From Hevea brasiliensis (lineage: Eukaryota > Streptophyta > Magnoliopsida > Malpighiales > Euphorbiaceae): a stretch of DNA of 64,000 nt. This document shows positions 1-12,240 of the stretch, one piece after another (position 1 is the stretch's first letter; every line of letters starts with the position of its first letter). A program made the translations under genes and the position numbers. The notes beneath the pieces are model-generated. The model had not been told where the DNA came from. It did no database searches and saw nothing but the letters and a program-made list of their open reading frames with translations. The stretch is taken from positions 47,590,313 through 47,654,312 of the forward strand of contig NC_079509.1 of NCBI RefSeq assembly GCF_030052815.1, in the 5' to 3' direction.

Positions 1-1081
1 TTTCTAGAGTTTTATTTTATTATTGAATTTTATTTCAATTTTGATTAAATAATTGATTTTGTCAACTATCTCTGCATTAGACCCATTAGGATTCCGGGAA
101 CAGGCCTTTAATGTATTTATATTGATTGATATTTGACTATAAAATTTACCGTTGGGTTATACTGAATTGATTTGAGATTGATTTGATTTTATTGACTCTC
201 TGAAACTATTGAAATACACTATTGAAATTGCACTATCAGTTATTATTTGCTATCTGAAATTTTTTATTGATTTTGATTTATTTGTACAAATTGATTTTCT
301 ATTTTGAATTGGTACCTGTGCCCAGTATCTGTTTCTGTTATCTGACCCCTCCGTGTGGACTATCACGGTATTAGGTTGCATTTTCGAGTCATGCATCATT
401 GCAGTTTATGGTTTGTATTAGTATCATATGCATTGATATCTGTGAAGGAGGAGAAAGGTATTCGATATCCGTAGCGCTTACCATCTGGCCTTTGGTAATG
501 TGGGGTATCATCACCCTGGTGCACTGTACCATAAAATTTTTATTGAATGAATTTCTTTTATATATATGTTTTATGAAGTTATTTTATTAATGATTTTGAC
601 AGCATGAGCATGATTTTATTGAATAAAAAATTTATTGTGAAATTAATCAAGCGTCTACCTATTCCTATTCCGTTGTGTGCTATAATTATCATTCACTGAG
701 CATCTAGCTCAAACCACATTTTCTCGTCATGCATATCCTGCTTTAGATCGAGAATTGCGGTGATTCAAATATTCAATCCATTTTCTGGAGAGGGACAACT
801 TTGATTTGTTCTCATGGTATGCCCGAATTCATATTTTCTCGAGTTAATAATTAGTTTAGTTTATTGAACAGTTTAAGTTTTTATTGAAATCTGTAGAGAC
901 TCCGCAGTTTACTTATGGGATATTTATGATATTTATTCAGCATTTCATTTATTTGGATTTTGTCTACTTTTGGGATTAGTAATTGACAATATATTCATTC
1001 AAGATACTCTGATAAGGCTTGCATGATTTAAGAATACTTAAATTATGCGCTGGTCACGGTTCAGAATTTTGGGTCGTGAAA
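1..1081 (+). mobile_element. LTR, 3' half, of a Tekay-type chromovirus (family B), cut by the window edge
   Basis: This stretch is the reverse complement of the LTRs of the minus-strand element at 45.2-53.9 kb. The landmark sequences occur in the same order, including the CACTGAGCATCTAGCTCA hairpin near 693 and the terminal GGTCGTGA block. Position 1 corresponds to about 46.3 kb in the left LTR of B, so roughly half of a 2.1 kb LTR is present. The expected terminal CA reads AA at 1080-1081. At 1082 the sequence switches abruptly to the Ogre LTR, which in its other copy continues without a break (about 19466), so this LTR was inserted into that one. Whether it is a solo LTR or the 3' LTR of a full element cannot be seen from here. 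Confidence 0.85.
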
Positions 1082-1312
1082 AAAGTAAATAACAAATTTG
1101 GCACTTTTCATTCCTGACCCTTGGATCGATTCTATAAGGCAGGACTCCTAACCGTTGGATGAAAGAATGAAAGGACAGAAATTCTGAACTAAATCACAAC
1201 CTTTAATTTTGATTCTCTTTAATTCTAAGACGTCGGATCCTATCCTTTTAAATCCGGACCCTCCATCTCTTCCCTCTGAAATCCTGACCCTCTATTTTGA
1301 GTACCTATTCCC

Positions 1313-1320
1313 TATAAATA
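1313..1320 (+). promoter_or_regulatory. TATA box of the Ogre 5' LTR
   Basis: TATAAATA in the context CCCTATAAATAC. The same box is kept in the 3' LTR at 19692-19699 although flanking bases differ. It probably marks the U3/R boundary, with transcription starting about 30 bp downstream. This is inferred from the motif only. Confidence 0.6.
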
Positions 1321-2264
1321 CCTGCATGTAATACTATAGAGGGGGATCACAGTGCCGAGAGAAAACTCTGAATTTAAATATTACTATTGCTTTCATTTTG
1401 GGGGGAGCCCTTAAGTTTTCTAGAGACTTTAGAAACAATTTTTCTACAGGATCTTATCACCAGAGCTATAAAATATAGCAATCTCATATATTCAGTACTC
1501 ACATGCTAACTTGAAGGCCCAATCTCATATTGTCGTCAAGACCCTGTTCTCATCATCTCCAGTAGCTCAAGTCATCCCAGTTCAAGCAGTTCCAGCTTTG
1601 CGGAGCATTAGTATTGAATCTTCCATCACTTCAGCTCTCTACAGGTAAGCATTTTAACCCTTCATTCTCCAAATATAAATAACCTGTGTTCATGATGTAA
1701 GAACTTTTAGGATACCATGTCATACTGAACCTTCGAGATAGGATAGCTCTAATTTAATTTATTTCACAAATGTCATCATTAGCTTTTTATTGTGACGTCT
1801 GTGTCATCTCAAAGAATTTTTATTTTTATCCTTATTTTTATCTTTTTATTACTTGAATAAAGTTTGGGTGACATAAAAGTTACTGAGATTTCATAAGTAT
1901 TGTAAGAAGTACGGGTGGGAGTGTTGACATTGAGAGTCCCGATTTGGTTAAAGGGGAAAATAATTAGGGTAAGTAAAGGTAGTTCGGACAGATGTGAAAG
2001 GGTTCGGGTAATTAGCGGGAGGCCAAAAATCGATACGAGCTCGCGCAAATAAGCTACGAGATCGAAACCGAAACAAATTCATAAATTACGATGTTAGAAG
2101 CCAATACAAGCTCGAATCATAAGTTTTGAGGTCAGAAATCAAAAGAGTTCGGATAGTAAATAGATCAAGAAATTTACACGCGCGATACACTACTTCAGTT
2201 CCCTTAAAAGGAGATCGAAAAGGAGTTCAGCTTGAAATACACGATGTTCAAAATTCACTTTTCT

Positions 2265-3225
2265 AAATAGAGGGATCGAGAGAGAGTCATTTCCTGAGAT
2301 TTCTGTAGTTCTCAGAGCAGCAGTATGACGTCAAGGGATCGGAAGAGAGTCTTTTCCCCGGGTTCTAATAGTTTTTATCTTGAAAAAATTATTTGGTGCC
2401 AAGTTAGGGGAGATTAGAAGAGAGTTCTTTCTTGAAACCCCTACAGTTTTATATTTTATGAAGTGTTCGATGTTAAATAAGGGAATCGAGAGAGAGTCCT
2501 TTCCCCTAATTCCTATTGTTTTATATCTTGTTAATTGTTTAAATGGGAGAGATCGAGAGAGAGTTCTTTCTTAAAGTTTCCTATGCTTTTAAAATTTTTT
2601 TTTTGTCAAAGTAGAAGGATCGGAAGAGTCATTTCCTTAAACCCCATAATCTAGAATTCTAATGAAATCATTTTTGTATAAAGTTAGGGAGATCGGGAGA
2701 GAGTCCTTTCCTCATCAACCTCGATAATTTTTATTTATCACATGTTTTAACAAATGGTTCACGGGAGAGTCCCTCTAAGAACCCCGAATCTTATATTGAG
2801 ACCCGGTGGAGAGTCCTTCTCGAGGTCCTCATACTTATATTATTAAAAGGGAGCTCTCCCCTCAGTTTGGCTTAGTTAAATAAAAATATTAAACAATGTA
2901 ATAGAAAATGATATAAGTAAAGATTTTATGGATAATTATTGCCGATGATGAGATCTCCCTCCATTAACTAAGAGTCCTCATTAAGGCAGGGAACTCTCTT
3001 GGTTTCAATTAACGCATCCCTTTTGAATTAGAGTCCTAATTAAGAGGGATGAAAACCTATACTCATATCAGCTTTTGTAAATCCATTACACACACCACAC
3101 CCTCAGTTATTTGGAATGCTAATGATAAGGTACATAATGTGTGAGCTGAGAGTCCTTCTTACTTGTTATGAATCTTTAGGGACCAAATAACACCGCGTCG
3201 AAATTAGAGTCCTAATTCGAAGAGG
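2265..3225 (+). repeat. Ladder of GAGAGTCCTTT-type repeats inside the Ogre LTR
   Basis: The word (G)AGAGTCCTT or a close variant recurs about 13 times. From 2265 to 2745 it lies in diverged tandem units of roughly 65-80 bp, each opening with GGGAGATCGGGAGAGAG-like sequence. From 2760 to 3225 the word recurs at less regular spacing. The array is duplicated in the other LTR. Confidence 0.7.
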
Positions 3226-3638
3226 GAGGAGCTTAATAAATACTTAACAAATGAAACAAACATAATATCAATTCACTGTAGGGTCATCCCATATACTTGT
3301 GTTCCTGGGAAACCCAATATGGTAAAATATTAAACGTTTCTTTTATCAATAACAGGGACCAACATCATAATTTTAACCCCAAAAATTATTGATCTTGAAT
3401 TATGAAGAGCACATCGTTAAATCTGCTTACCCTCGTTAAGGGACGAGATGGGGTGCCTAACACCTTCCCCATTCGTACATAGACCCCGAACCTAGAATCT
3501 CTATTTTAAAAGTGGTTTTCATAAATTTTATTTCTACAAATGGTTTTCTTTAATTTCCTTCAAAATTAAAGTGACAACTCCTCACTATTTCCACTTCGAT
3601 GAGAATCATCCGGTGACCTCAAAACCCTTACGATAGCT

Positions 3639-3657
3639 TGGCGACTCCACTGGGGAC
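3639..3657 (+). other. Primer-binding site, tRNA-Arg type (Ogre/Tat)
   Basis: TGGCGACTCCACTGGGGAC lies 3 bp after the LTR end. This is the sequence class known from Ogre/Tat elements, complementary to the 3' end of tRNA-Arg. Reverse transcription of D would have been primed here. Confidence 0.85.
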
Positions 3658-4560
3658 TTCAGAATTAACCCTTGTTTAGAGGTCAAAAACAAATTTAATA
3701 TTGTGCTCTTGTAAATTAAGATCAATAATTGCGGGGTTTAACTTACGAATTCAAAGGTCTAAATATTATCACTATTCTTGTTAACTTGTTGTTTGTTTGA
3801 TTTGTGATGTGTTGCAGCAAACATCACTTAAATTCCCCTAAATAAGGAAGAGATAAATATGTCTCTTCACACACTAGACACTTACACAATGTCCTCACAC
3901 TTTAGCCTTATACCCAGGCTTTCTTACCCTTTAGGAAGTAGGAGGGAGTTATGTAGCGGTACCTGTGGTTTCTACCCCATTAGTATTCGTAAAGGCTTAT
4001 GCTCAGATTGGAACTTGTTCCATTTATTATGATACCCGTGGATTTTTCTCGTTAGTATTGTGATAATGGGATAAGGCTCTACCGTTTACAATAGAGACAA
4101 TTTGGGGACCTTTGAGCTTTAGAAGGTTAGAACTCAAGCTAAACCATCGCATTAGTCAAAGGCCATAGTAAGCCATCTTTAAGGGTAGAACCTTCCAATT
4201 AGATAGTACATGCCCAGTGTTACTGCTCCCCTGTTTTAGGGCAAAAGGGACATACTTACTTTCACTTTACTCTATTTTTATCTTTTGGTTTTCCCTTCAT
4301 GAGGGTCATTTCGAATTATACTGTCAGGATAATCTGAACGCCTTCCTACTATGATAGGTGTACAGACGTTATCACCCTAGTAGTATAATTTGAAATTACC
4401 TAAACCCTAGGAGTATCAGACATTGCTGGAAATCCCTTATGTGGCTCAGAATCGCATTTGTCTTCATCTTGATCATAGGCAAACATGGAAACGGTTCACG
4501 CACATAATAGGAGTCTCAGCAAAAGAAGCAAAGGCAAAAGAAACTATTAAGGGAAACTCA
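3658..4560 (+). other. Untranslated leader of element D
   Basis: This is about 900 bp between the primer-binding site and the first recognisable coding remnant. All frames are closed at short intervals and I recognise no domain. A long leader is usual for Ogre-type elements. Confidence 0.55.
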
Positions 4561-5870
4561 CATGGATGGCCTTGGACTTACATTAACAAACATTTGGACT
4601 AGCACATTTTGGACAAGGAATGGGAGAAGACATTGTCAGTGTTAGCTCTGGGCATTTATGGACTGATCTTGTTCCCTGGACCTCCGGGAATTATAACCCA
4701 AAGCGTGGTGGAAATGTTTTAGGTAGTAGAAAAGCAAAATATCAATCCAATACCCGCCGTGCTCACTGAAACTTTTTCGACGCTCACATATTGTCGACAA
4801 TAGGGTAAAGGAATCATTAATGCTGCCTTCAGTTGTTTCATCTTTGAACTTTGAGCCACATTTGCCCATTGGAAACTAAAGGTTGAACCTAGTATTCAGA
4901 TCGGCCAATTATTGAGAAGATGGTGAGATTAGCAATAAGAGAGAAAAATAAGCAATAATAGCAAGAGCAAATTCTAAGCTTAAGCACAACTATTGCTAGA
5001 AGAAATTATGGACTACTGGCCAATCCATCTTATTCAGTACGGGGGATTATCATTTCAGGGCTAACCAGATGCACAAGTTATCTCCCAGCCATGGTAATGA
5101 GGCAATTTGGTTTGACTCGGTTTATTCCCAATAACAAAGGGTTCCATCAAGTTCATTTCTATTATGAACCTAGTAAAAAGAGTGAACTGAAAGTCTTGCA
5201 CAAATCCTGGGAAAAGGTAATCTTGATAGAACGGTCACCTAAAGAGCCGAGCATAACCGAGGAATACCCCATATGGAGAAACAGGAGGGACAAAGGGTAT
5301 CAAGTCCCAAAACTAATAAGACCAGAGGACAGTATGTCTCATAAAGGAGTTTGCATAGAAAAAGTTTGTGTCAAGTTAGTTATTCCTTTCCAGGGTTCAG
5401 CGACTGAGAATCAACAACTAAAGAAACGAATAAGGCAATTGGAAGGTCAGCAGCAATCTTTGAAAAAAGAAGTAAAAAGGCTTAGAGAGGGAATGATAGC
5501 AGCTAAGGAGGAGTATGAGGGACAGAAAGACAAATGGGAAAGAGAGAGAGCCTTGCTCCAAAGCATGATAAAAGAGGTAGGGATGCAAGACGGCAAGCTG
5601 CGAGAGGAGCTGGAATACCACAAGATATTAGTGGCAGAATACAAATGAGAAAACAAGAAAAAGAAGCTTAAACTTAAAGAGCAGACTCAACTAATCAATG
5701 ACATTTTGAAGGAATGTGCCAAAGAAAGAAAAGAAAAAGGAGAGACAAGCCACCCTCCATCAAGAGCTATGAGAAAATGTTGACAGACTAAAAAGGATGA
5801 TAGCACAAGGAAAATAAAAGTTGTTACGAGAATCAGAATACGCTTTGAAGACATTTAATCCTGTAAAAGA
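4561..5870 (+). pseudogene. Extra ORF upstream of gag in Ogre/Tat element D (degraded)
   Basis: The longest open piece is 5091-5648, about 185 codons. It begins with a block around RQFGLTRFIP, followed by SWEKV and EYPIWRNRR segments and then a strongly charged coiled coil (residues about 105-180, rich in E, K, Q and L). This matches my memory of the additional ORF1 that precedes gag in Ogre-like elements, whose C-terminal part is annotated as a plant domain of unknown function. Upstream of 5091 and downstream of 5648 the frame can be followed only through stops and shifts. The function of this product is not established. The assignment rests on position and residue pattern, not on a search. 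Confidence 0.6.
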
Positions 5871-6329
5871 AAAGAGAGACTCTATGAATACCTTAAAAAA
5901 TGTCATTGCATCTTAAAAAGCCTCCTTGAGCCTAGGCAATAGCAAAATGCTATGTATAATTTACAAGTAAATGATTAATGGATTGGTTGAATCATGTTTC
6001 GTGCCTTATGAATGAATAGCGCAACTCCCATGGGATTTATCCTCGTTAGAGCTATGCGAAAAGACGTACGCGCCATATGAACAAGTGTCGTATACACGCA
6101 TGTGCCCCCGTCATTCACGGTTGGACTATCGGATGATGCCATTATAAAGTTAATGCAATTTACCCTTAGCAGACACCATTCTGGCAATTGTTTGCCATTA
6201 TATCCTTTAATCAGTCAGGATGTTAGTTATAATAAGATTATTTTAAGTAACCTAAATTAATAATACGTTTTCTCCACATGAAACCAATATTGCTCCCAAC
6301 AAGGCAAATCTGATTGAGCAAACAGTTGT

Positions 6330-8935
6330 ACCAAAAAGAGTTTACTTGACGAGATCCCAAATGAAGAAGATAATGGAAGAGCAAGAACAAGTACAGAACT
6401 TACAAGGATAGGTCTCAGAATTAAAAGAGCAAGTCTCAGAATTAATGAAAATGATGAGAGACATGCTCCAAAATAAAGAAGCCACCAGACCTTCACAAGA
6501 ACCAAGCCTACCAGTTATCACCCCACCTACAACAATGACCGATTCCCATGCCCAAAGACTTCATGACCAAGCTTCAACTTCTTTTGGTTTCCAACCTCCC
6601 ATCCCTGACCCAGCCATTACCATTAACCTAACCTTTCAAGTCAATGAACCACCAGTTTCTTACCATCAAACTATCCAGGGTGCAGAATTTCACCCTTCAA
6701 TACTAGTCCCTTTAGCTTACCCCACTGCTAATTTTCCAACTGGAGAAATAGTATATACAGTAAGGGCAGAAAATAGAGAAAAAGAAAATGAGAAATTATC
6801 TGCTATGGAGGAATGACTAAGAGCCATCGAGGGATTAAATATGTATGTTTCAGTCAATTTATCTTCATTGAGACTTATATCGGATGTGGTAATACCGCCA
6901 AAATTTAAGGTCCTAGAATTCGACAAATATAGCTGTAATTTAGACCCTCGTATTCACCTACATAGCCAAGATGTCAGCTCTTACGAAAGATGATAGACTC
7001 TTGGTGCATTTCTTCCATGAAATTCTTTTAGGAGCTGTCCTACGCTGGTGTGTGCAGTTAGATAGGAGCAAGTTACGCTCCTAGAAAGATTTGATAGGCG
7101 CTTTCCTTAAGCAATATAAATTCAATTGTGATATCGCCCCTACATGGAGATACCTCCAAAATTTGATGCAAAAGGAAAGGGAAAGCTTCAAAGAATATGC
7201 CTAGAGATGGAGAGAAAAAGTAGCTGAGGTTTATCCTTCAGTAACAGACAGTGAACTCTGCTCCTTATTCATTAAGACGTTAAAGGCCCCATATTTCAAC
7301 CTGATGATCAAGAACACATCCAATAGCTTCTCTGATATCATTCAAACAGGGGAAAAGATTGAAGCAAACCTTAGGTTAGGGAGGTTACAGGAAATGATAG
7401 GGGAAGGCTCCACGAAAAAGACCACTAATTTCGGAAAAAGGAAGGAAGGGGATGTACACTTCATTTCTAAACAAGCTTAACCATCCCACCTCTCACAAAA
7501 TAATTTTCGCCCACATTTTCCTGCTCTAAGTCTAGTCGTGGCGAACGTCCCACCACCATTCCCAAATTATCCCTACCCTCGTCCGCAATATCCACCCCAA
7601 ACTGCCTATCATCCAAGACCACTTGCCCAACTGACTCCATTCAGACCACTTACTCCTCAGTCTAGCCCAAGACCACCAAGGAATCCTGACTTGCCACTCC
7701 CTCTTCCCCTCAGCCAAATCTACCATTACTTGTTGGGAATTAACCAGCTAGTGCCCATCCCATTAGATCCCATGCAACTACCGTATCCTAGGTGGTATGA
7801 AGAGAATGCTAGATGTGAATATTATGGCGGGGCTGTTGGACACTCAACAGATAACTGTGGGGCACTCTGAGGAAGGGTACAGTCTCTGATATGGAATGGG
7901 TGGTTGAAGATTGAGGGGAATGGTTTTACACCTAATGTGACTACAAACCCATTACCCAACCATGACGTAGGAAGGGGAAATGGTGTAAACATGACGGAAT
8001 CCTCAGATGAAGATTTAATTATGGAGATGAATCAGTTGGTCCTATACTTTAATGAGATCTTCATGATGGCTATACAAGAAGGGTATATAAGCCCACGGGA
8101 ATCCAACTTTGAAAGTGGCTGGCATGGCTTAGAATGTCCTTACCATGGAGAAATAACCAATCATGAGCTAGAAAATTGTAGCAAATTTAAAGAAGAAATT
8201 CTGATAATATTATCACTTAGAATCTTAAGGTGTCAACAGAGGTCGAAAATAGAGAAGGAAGTAAATACAACCAGATATGGCGAGGACGCTTCAAACTATA
8301 CTCCAAAGATGGTCTTCTCTGTGCCTACCACCCCAACACCACTAATACCACCAAGAACAGTTATCCGAACTCTACCCCAGCTCCTAGTCACCAATACCCA
8401 TGTTGTCCCTTGGAATTATAATTTCTAAGTTTTTACTCAAAACGCATCTAACAGCACTTCTACTCCTACTCTCAACCATACCTACACTCAACCTATCACA
8501 ACCCCTAAACCATGTTTTACCCCACATGCCCATTTTAAAATGACCTTTATGTGACCCTCTCACCCCTCCAATGATACTGCTCCCCAGCCAGCACCAAAAC
8601 CTGTTGCAATTAGTAACCCACCCCCACTTGATCAAGAGGTAGAATTTATCACCAGGAGTGGGAGATGCTATGGGAATGTTGAAGCAGAAAAGAAAAAAGG
8701 GAAAGTAAAGGTGGGTGAGTCGCCTGAGAATGTGGAGAAAGAGATTGAAAAAGGGGAGTCCAGTGAAAAGAAAGAAGAGGAGGAATTGCTATTGCAAATC
8801 ATGAAGCAGAGTGAATATAATGTGATTGAACAATTAAGAAAGACACCTACTCGAATCTCCTTGCTGTCATTGATATTGAGCTCAGAAGTGCATCATCGCA
8901 CCTTACAGAGGGGATCAGGCCTTTGTGACTCCTGA
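6330..8935 (+). pseudogene. gag: gag of Ogre/Tat element D (stops and frameshifts)
   Basis: This encodes the capsid/nucleocapsid polyprotein that packages element RNA. An N-terminal segment (6445-6816) is proline-rich and is followed by the retro-gag core (about 6890-7430), recognisable from RIHLHSQDV, LRWCVQLDRS, FLKQYKFNCD, ESFKEYA and LCSLFIKTLKAPYF in order. A Pro/Tyr-rich linker follows (7540-7780). Then come two Cys/His motifs, CEYYGGAVGHSTDNC (about 7810-7855) and CPYHGEITNHELENC (about 8135-8180), and the Tat-specific block from TRSGRCYGN to ISLLSLILSSEVH (8650-8890) that joins gag to protease. At least five in-frame stops and several shifts break the frame. The order and motifs are typical of the Tat branch. 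Confidence 0.85.
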
Positions 8936-9946
8936 CATCACACCGGGACAATTTGAGAAGATAGTGGGACAAATCTAGGCATCTAATTTCGTCACTTTCT
9001 CAGAAGATGAAATAGACCTGGCAGGCTTAAAGCACACCAAAGCTCTTCATGTGATAATCAAGTGTAAAAGATGTATGGTTGCTAAAGTTTTGATTGACAA
9101 TGGATCAGCCGTCAACATTTTACCTAATGCAACCTTGACAAGACTCCCAGTTGACTCATCTACTATACGACAAAGTACAATGATAGTAAGGGCATTTGAC
9201 GGTACGAAGAGAGATGTATCGGGAGACATCTAGTTGCCACTTCAGATTGGGGCATGTACTTTTAATGTTACATTCTAGGTGATGGATATTGAACCAGCAT
9301 ACACTATGCTGTTGGGAAAACCCTGGATCCATTCAGCTAATGCAGTGCACTCAACTCTGCACTAGAGGATTAAGTATGTCAAGGATGGCAAAATTATCAC
9401 GGTAAGAGGAGAGGAAGCCATGCTGGTTACCAAGCCCCAATTAGTTCCTTATGTGGAGATAACTGAACGATCCTTGGAAAGTTCCTTCCAAGCATTGGAA
9501 TTGCAAGGAACTGCTGTGAATGATGGGGGAGTTGCAGCCATGGTCGCAAAGGTGATGCTAAGAAATGGCTATAAAGAAAGCAAGGAATTAGGTGCCACAT
9601 TGCAAGGAATAGTTGAACCTGTACCAGCTACTCAAAAAAATGGCCGCTCTGGGTTGCGATATGAAGAAGATGCTTTAACTGATGGGAGGTTCTGGATGAG
9701 AAACATGCTCCGGGATCAAAAATTTGACGTATCATCTGAAAAGATGAGAGGCGTCCCAAAAATCATGGATGTCTTCACCAGATTGATCATTGAAAATATA
9801 GAAGAAAAGGATGGGGAATCTCCTTTAGAGCTGTCTATCAATGTCCTACAGCCAAATCCTATACCAGAGATGCTGATTTTGTCGATCATAAAAGGCCAGG
9901 AGCTTGATACTTAGGAAGCCAAGGATGTCCCTATGCTTTATTTCGA
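8936..9946 (+). pseudogene. Aspartic protease region of Ogre element D, first exon end
   Basis: This is the retroviral-type protease that cuts the Gag-Pol polyprotein. The catalytic motif reads VLIDNGSAVNILP (9086-9124), the D-x-G-S form usual in the Tat branch. MLLGKPWIHS follows near 9310, the second conserved protease block. The segment then continues as a linker, open from 9420 to 9914, reaching MLYFE at 9946. Stops at 9231 and 9915 break it. Its end coincides with a GT donor site, which matches the position of the known Ogre intron between protease and RT. Confidence 0.82.
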
Positions 9947-10141
9947 GTAAAGTATATTTTGTTATCAACACTTGATCACTCCGTCCATGGTGACAAGTGT
10001 GATCCTATAAATGAACCTTTTTTTATGATAAAATATTAATAAATTAATAGCGCATTTTTCCAAATTCTATGTCCAATCTTTTCATTTCAAAGTTCATCAT
10101 TAAAATCCATCCTTTAATATACTCCATTTTCATTTCTTCAG
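9947..10141 (+). other. Putative Ogre intron between protease and RT
   Basis: This 195 bp, AT-rich stretch starts GTAAAGTATATTTTG and ends TTTCATTTCTTCAG, with a pyrimidine-rich acceptor. Removing it joins the frames exactly (GA + G, Glu codon) and places an acidic linker before the RT. Ogre elements are known for a spliced intron at this place, which controls how much RT-integrase is made. Splicing here is inferred from the ends and the phase. Confidence 0.72.
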
Positions 10142-11745
10142 GACCATTAACCAATCCAGACATAATAATTCAATTGATTATGAAATTCCTTATGCTAACT
10201 TTGAAAGTCCCATAATTGCTATCGATACAAGTGATTCCGAAGAAGAATCTGTGAAAGAGTAGAGGGAAGTAGATGAGCCCACTTTGGTGCCTTATGGAGA
10301 TGAGATGAGCACCTTAAATTTGGGAACTGAAGAGAATAAAAAGGAGCTTAAGGTCCTAAAAAATAAAGAATTAGAGGACATGACCCAGCTACTGAAGGAG
10401 TTCATTGATGTATTCTCATGGAGCTATGATGACATGCCAGGGTTGGATCCTCACATAGTAACACATAAGATCCCTCTAATTCCTGGGACAGCCCCAGTGA
10501 AATAGAAACTGAGAAGAATGAACCCCAACACGCTACTCAAAGTTAGAGATGAAGTTAAAAAACATTACGATGTTGGATTCTTAGAGGTGGTAAAATATCC
10601 TGAATGGGTAGCCAACGTTGTCCCGGTAATGAAGAAGGATGGCAGAGTAAGAGTGTGCGTTGACTACAAGGACCTCAATAAGGCAAGTTTGAAAGATGAT
10701 TTTCCTCTCCCACATATAGATGTGCTAGTGGATAATGTGGCAGGATTGGGGAGATGCTCTTGTATTGACGGAGCCTCAGGATATAATCAGATTTTGATGG
10801 ATGAAAATGACAAAGAAAAGGCCACATTCATCACCCAGTGGGGAGTGTTTTGCTATTGAGTGATGCCTTTCAGATTGAAGAATGCGGGAGCTACCTATCA
10901 ATGTGCCATGACATGATGCACAAAGAGGTAGAAGTCTATGAGGATGATATGATCATTAAGTCCAGAGGGACTGAGAGCCATGTACAGGTGTTAAGAAAGG
11001 TGTTTGAGAGGCTCTGAAAGTATCAACTAAAACTGAACTCGGCAAAATGCGTATTTGGGGCAAGAACAGGAAAATTGTTGGGATTCATAGTCAGCGAGAA
11101 AGGAATAGAGGTGGACCCAGATAAAATTCGGGCCATTCAAGAAATGCTGTCCCCTAAGACAGAAAGGGATGTTCACAGTTTCTTGGGGAAGTTAAACTAC
11201 ATTTCAAGATTTATTTCTAATCTCACCGCTAAGGCTGAGCCCATTTTCAAATTACTCAAGAAGAATAGTACCGCGAAGTGGGATGAAACTTGTTAAGAAG
11301 CCTTCAAAAAGATTAAACAGTATTTGTCAAGCCCACCTATGTTGGTTCCTCCAGTGACAAGTAGGCCGTTAATTTTGTATATGGCAGTTCAACAGAGCTC
11401 AGTGGGCTGCGTTTTGGGACAACATAATGATACTAGGAGAAGAGAAAGAGCTATTTATTACTTAAGTAAGAAATTCAATGAATGCGAGTCGAGGTACTCA
11501 TTCTTGGAAAAAACCTGCTGTGCATTGGCATGGATAGCCAATCGACTCAAACACTATATGTTGAATCACAAAACATTGCTCATCTCCAGGATGGATCCAA
11601 TCAAGTATGTATTTGAAAGCCCATTCATACCAGGGAGAATAGCAAAATGGCAGGTCATACTTTCTCAATATGACATTGTCTACATGACAAGAAAGGCAGT
11701 AAACGATAGTGTGATAGCAGATCTCTTAGTAGAAAATCCAATATG
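10142..11745 (+). pseudogene. Reverse transcriptase and first RNase H of Ogre element D
   Basis: RT copies element RNA to DNA and RNase H removes the template. RT blocks in order: HKIPLIPGTAPV, WVANVVPVMKKDGRVRVCVDYKDLN, SCIDGASGYNQI (motif A Asp kept) and YEDD (10937-10948, both Asp kept, with an acidic residue in the variable position). LGFIVSEKGIEVDPDKI and FLGKLNYISRFI follow in the thumb region. The gypsy-type RNase H is at about 11324-11700 (ERAIYYLSKKF, SFLEKTCCALAW). The frame is broken by stops at 10503, 10857 and 11294 and by a shift between 10857 and 10920. Confidence 0.88.
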
Positions 11746-11756
11746 ATTATGAGGCT

Positions 11757-12240
11757 TTGGATTTCAAATTCTCAAACGAGCATATTAATGAAATAAACAG
11801 TGAGGCTGAGGGGCAAGATGATGTGTGGGAGATGTATTTTGATGGAGCGGTCAATCTATCTGGTAATGGGATTGGAGTAGTGCTAGTATCCCCAGATGGG
11901 AAACATTTCCCGATAGTTGTCAAACTAAAATTCGATTGTACCAACAACGTGGTAGAATATGAAGCCTGCGTGAGTGGTTTACAAGCTACCATTGAGATGA
12001 AAGTAAAGAAATTGGAGGTGTAAGGGATTCAGTTTTGATCATTTATCAAGTCAAAGGAGAATGGCAGACTAGAACCTGAAAATGATCCTATATCAGAAAT
12101 ATCTCCTTGAGCTGATTAAAGAATTTAAAGAAATCTCCTTCACTCACCTGAACCGTGACAAGAACCAATTCGCTAATGCCTTAGCCACTCTAGCTGTGAT
12201 GACTCAAATGGAGGAAGGGCAGATAACGCAGTTGTTACAA
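11757..12240 (+). pseudogene. Second, plant-type RNase H of Ogre element D
   Basis: A second RNase H domain follows the gypsy one: WEMYFDGAVNLSGNG (catalytic Asp), then NNVVEYEACVSGL (catalytic Glu), then GDSVLIIYQVKGEW after a shift near 12021, and HLNRDKNQFANALATLA (12141-12195). An extra archaeal/plant-type RNase H between RT-RNase H and integrase is a known mark of the Tat branch and separates D from the other elements here. Stops at 12021 and 12077 break it. Confidence 0.82.

Larger units (their letters stand above)
1082..3635 (+). mobile_element. 5' LTR of Ogre/Tat element D (5' part lost to an insertion)
   Basis: This is colinear with 19466-22017, with about 18 mismatches in a hand-aligned 235 bp stretch (near 8%). 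It contains a TATA box and a ladder of AGAGTCC words. It ends at 3635 (CGATA, where the partner LTR ends CGACA), just before a tRNA-Arg type primer-binding site, which fixes the orientation and the LTR end. The left end is interrupted at 1081 by a family-B LTR, so the LTR start and the left target-site duplicate lie outside the window. Confidence 0.88.

Noticed and set aside
3639..3657. Possible tRNA gene fragment
   Set aside because: Only the 3' acceptor complement is present and it abuts an LTR end, so it is a primer-binding site, not a tRNA gene.
5418..5656. Minus-strand frames with hydrophobic, Ser/Leu-rich composition
   Set aside because: They are the complement of the charged coiled coil of the upstream ORF of D. 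The apparent membrane character is an artefact of the complement of Glu/Lys codons.
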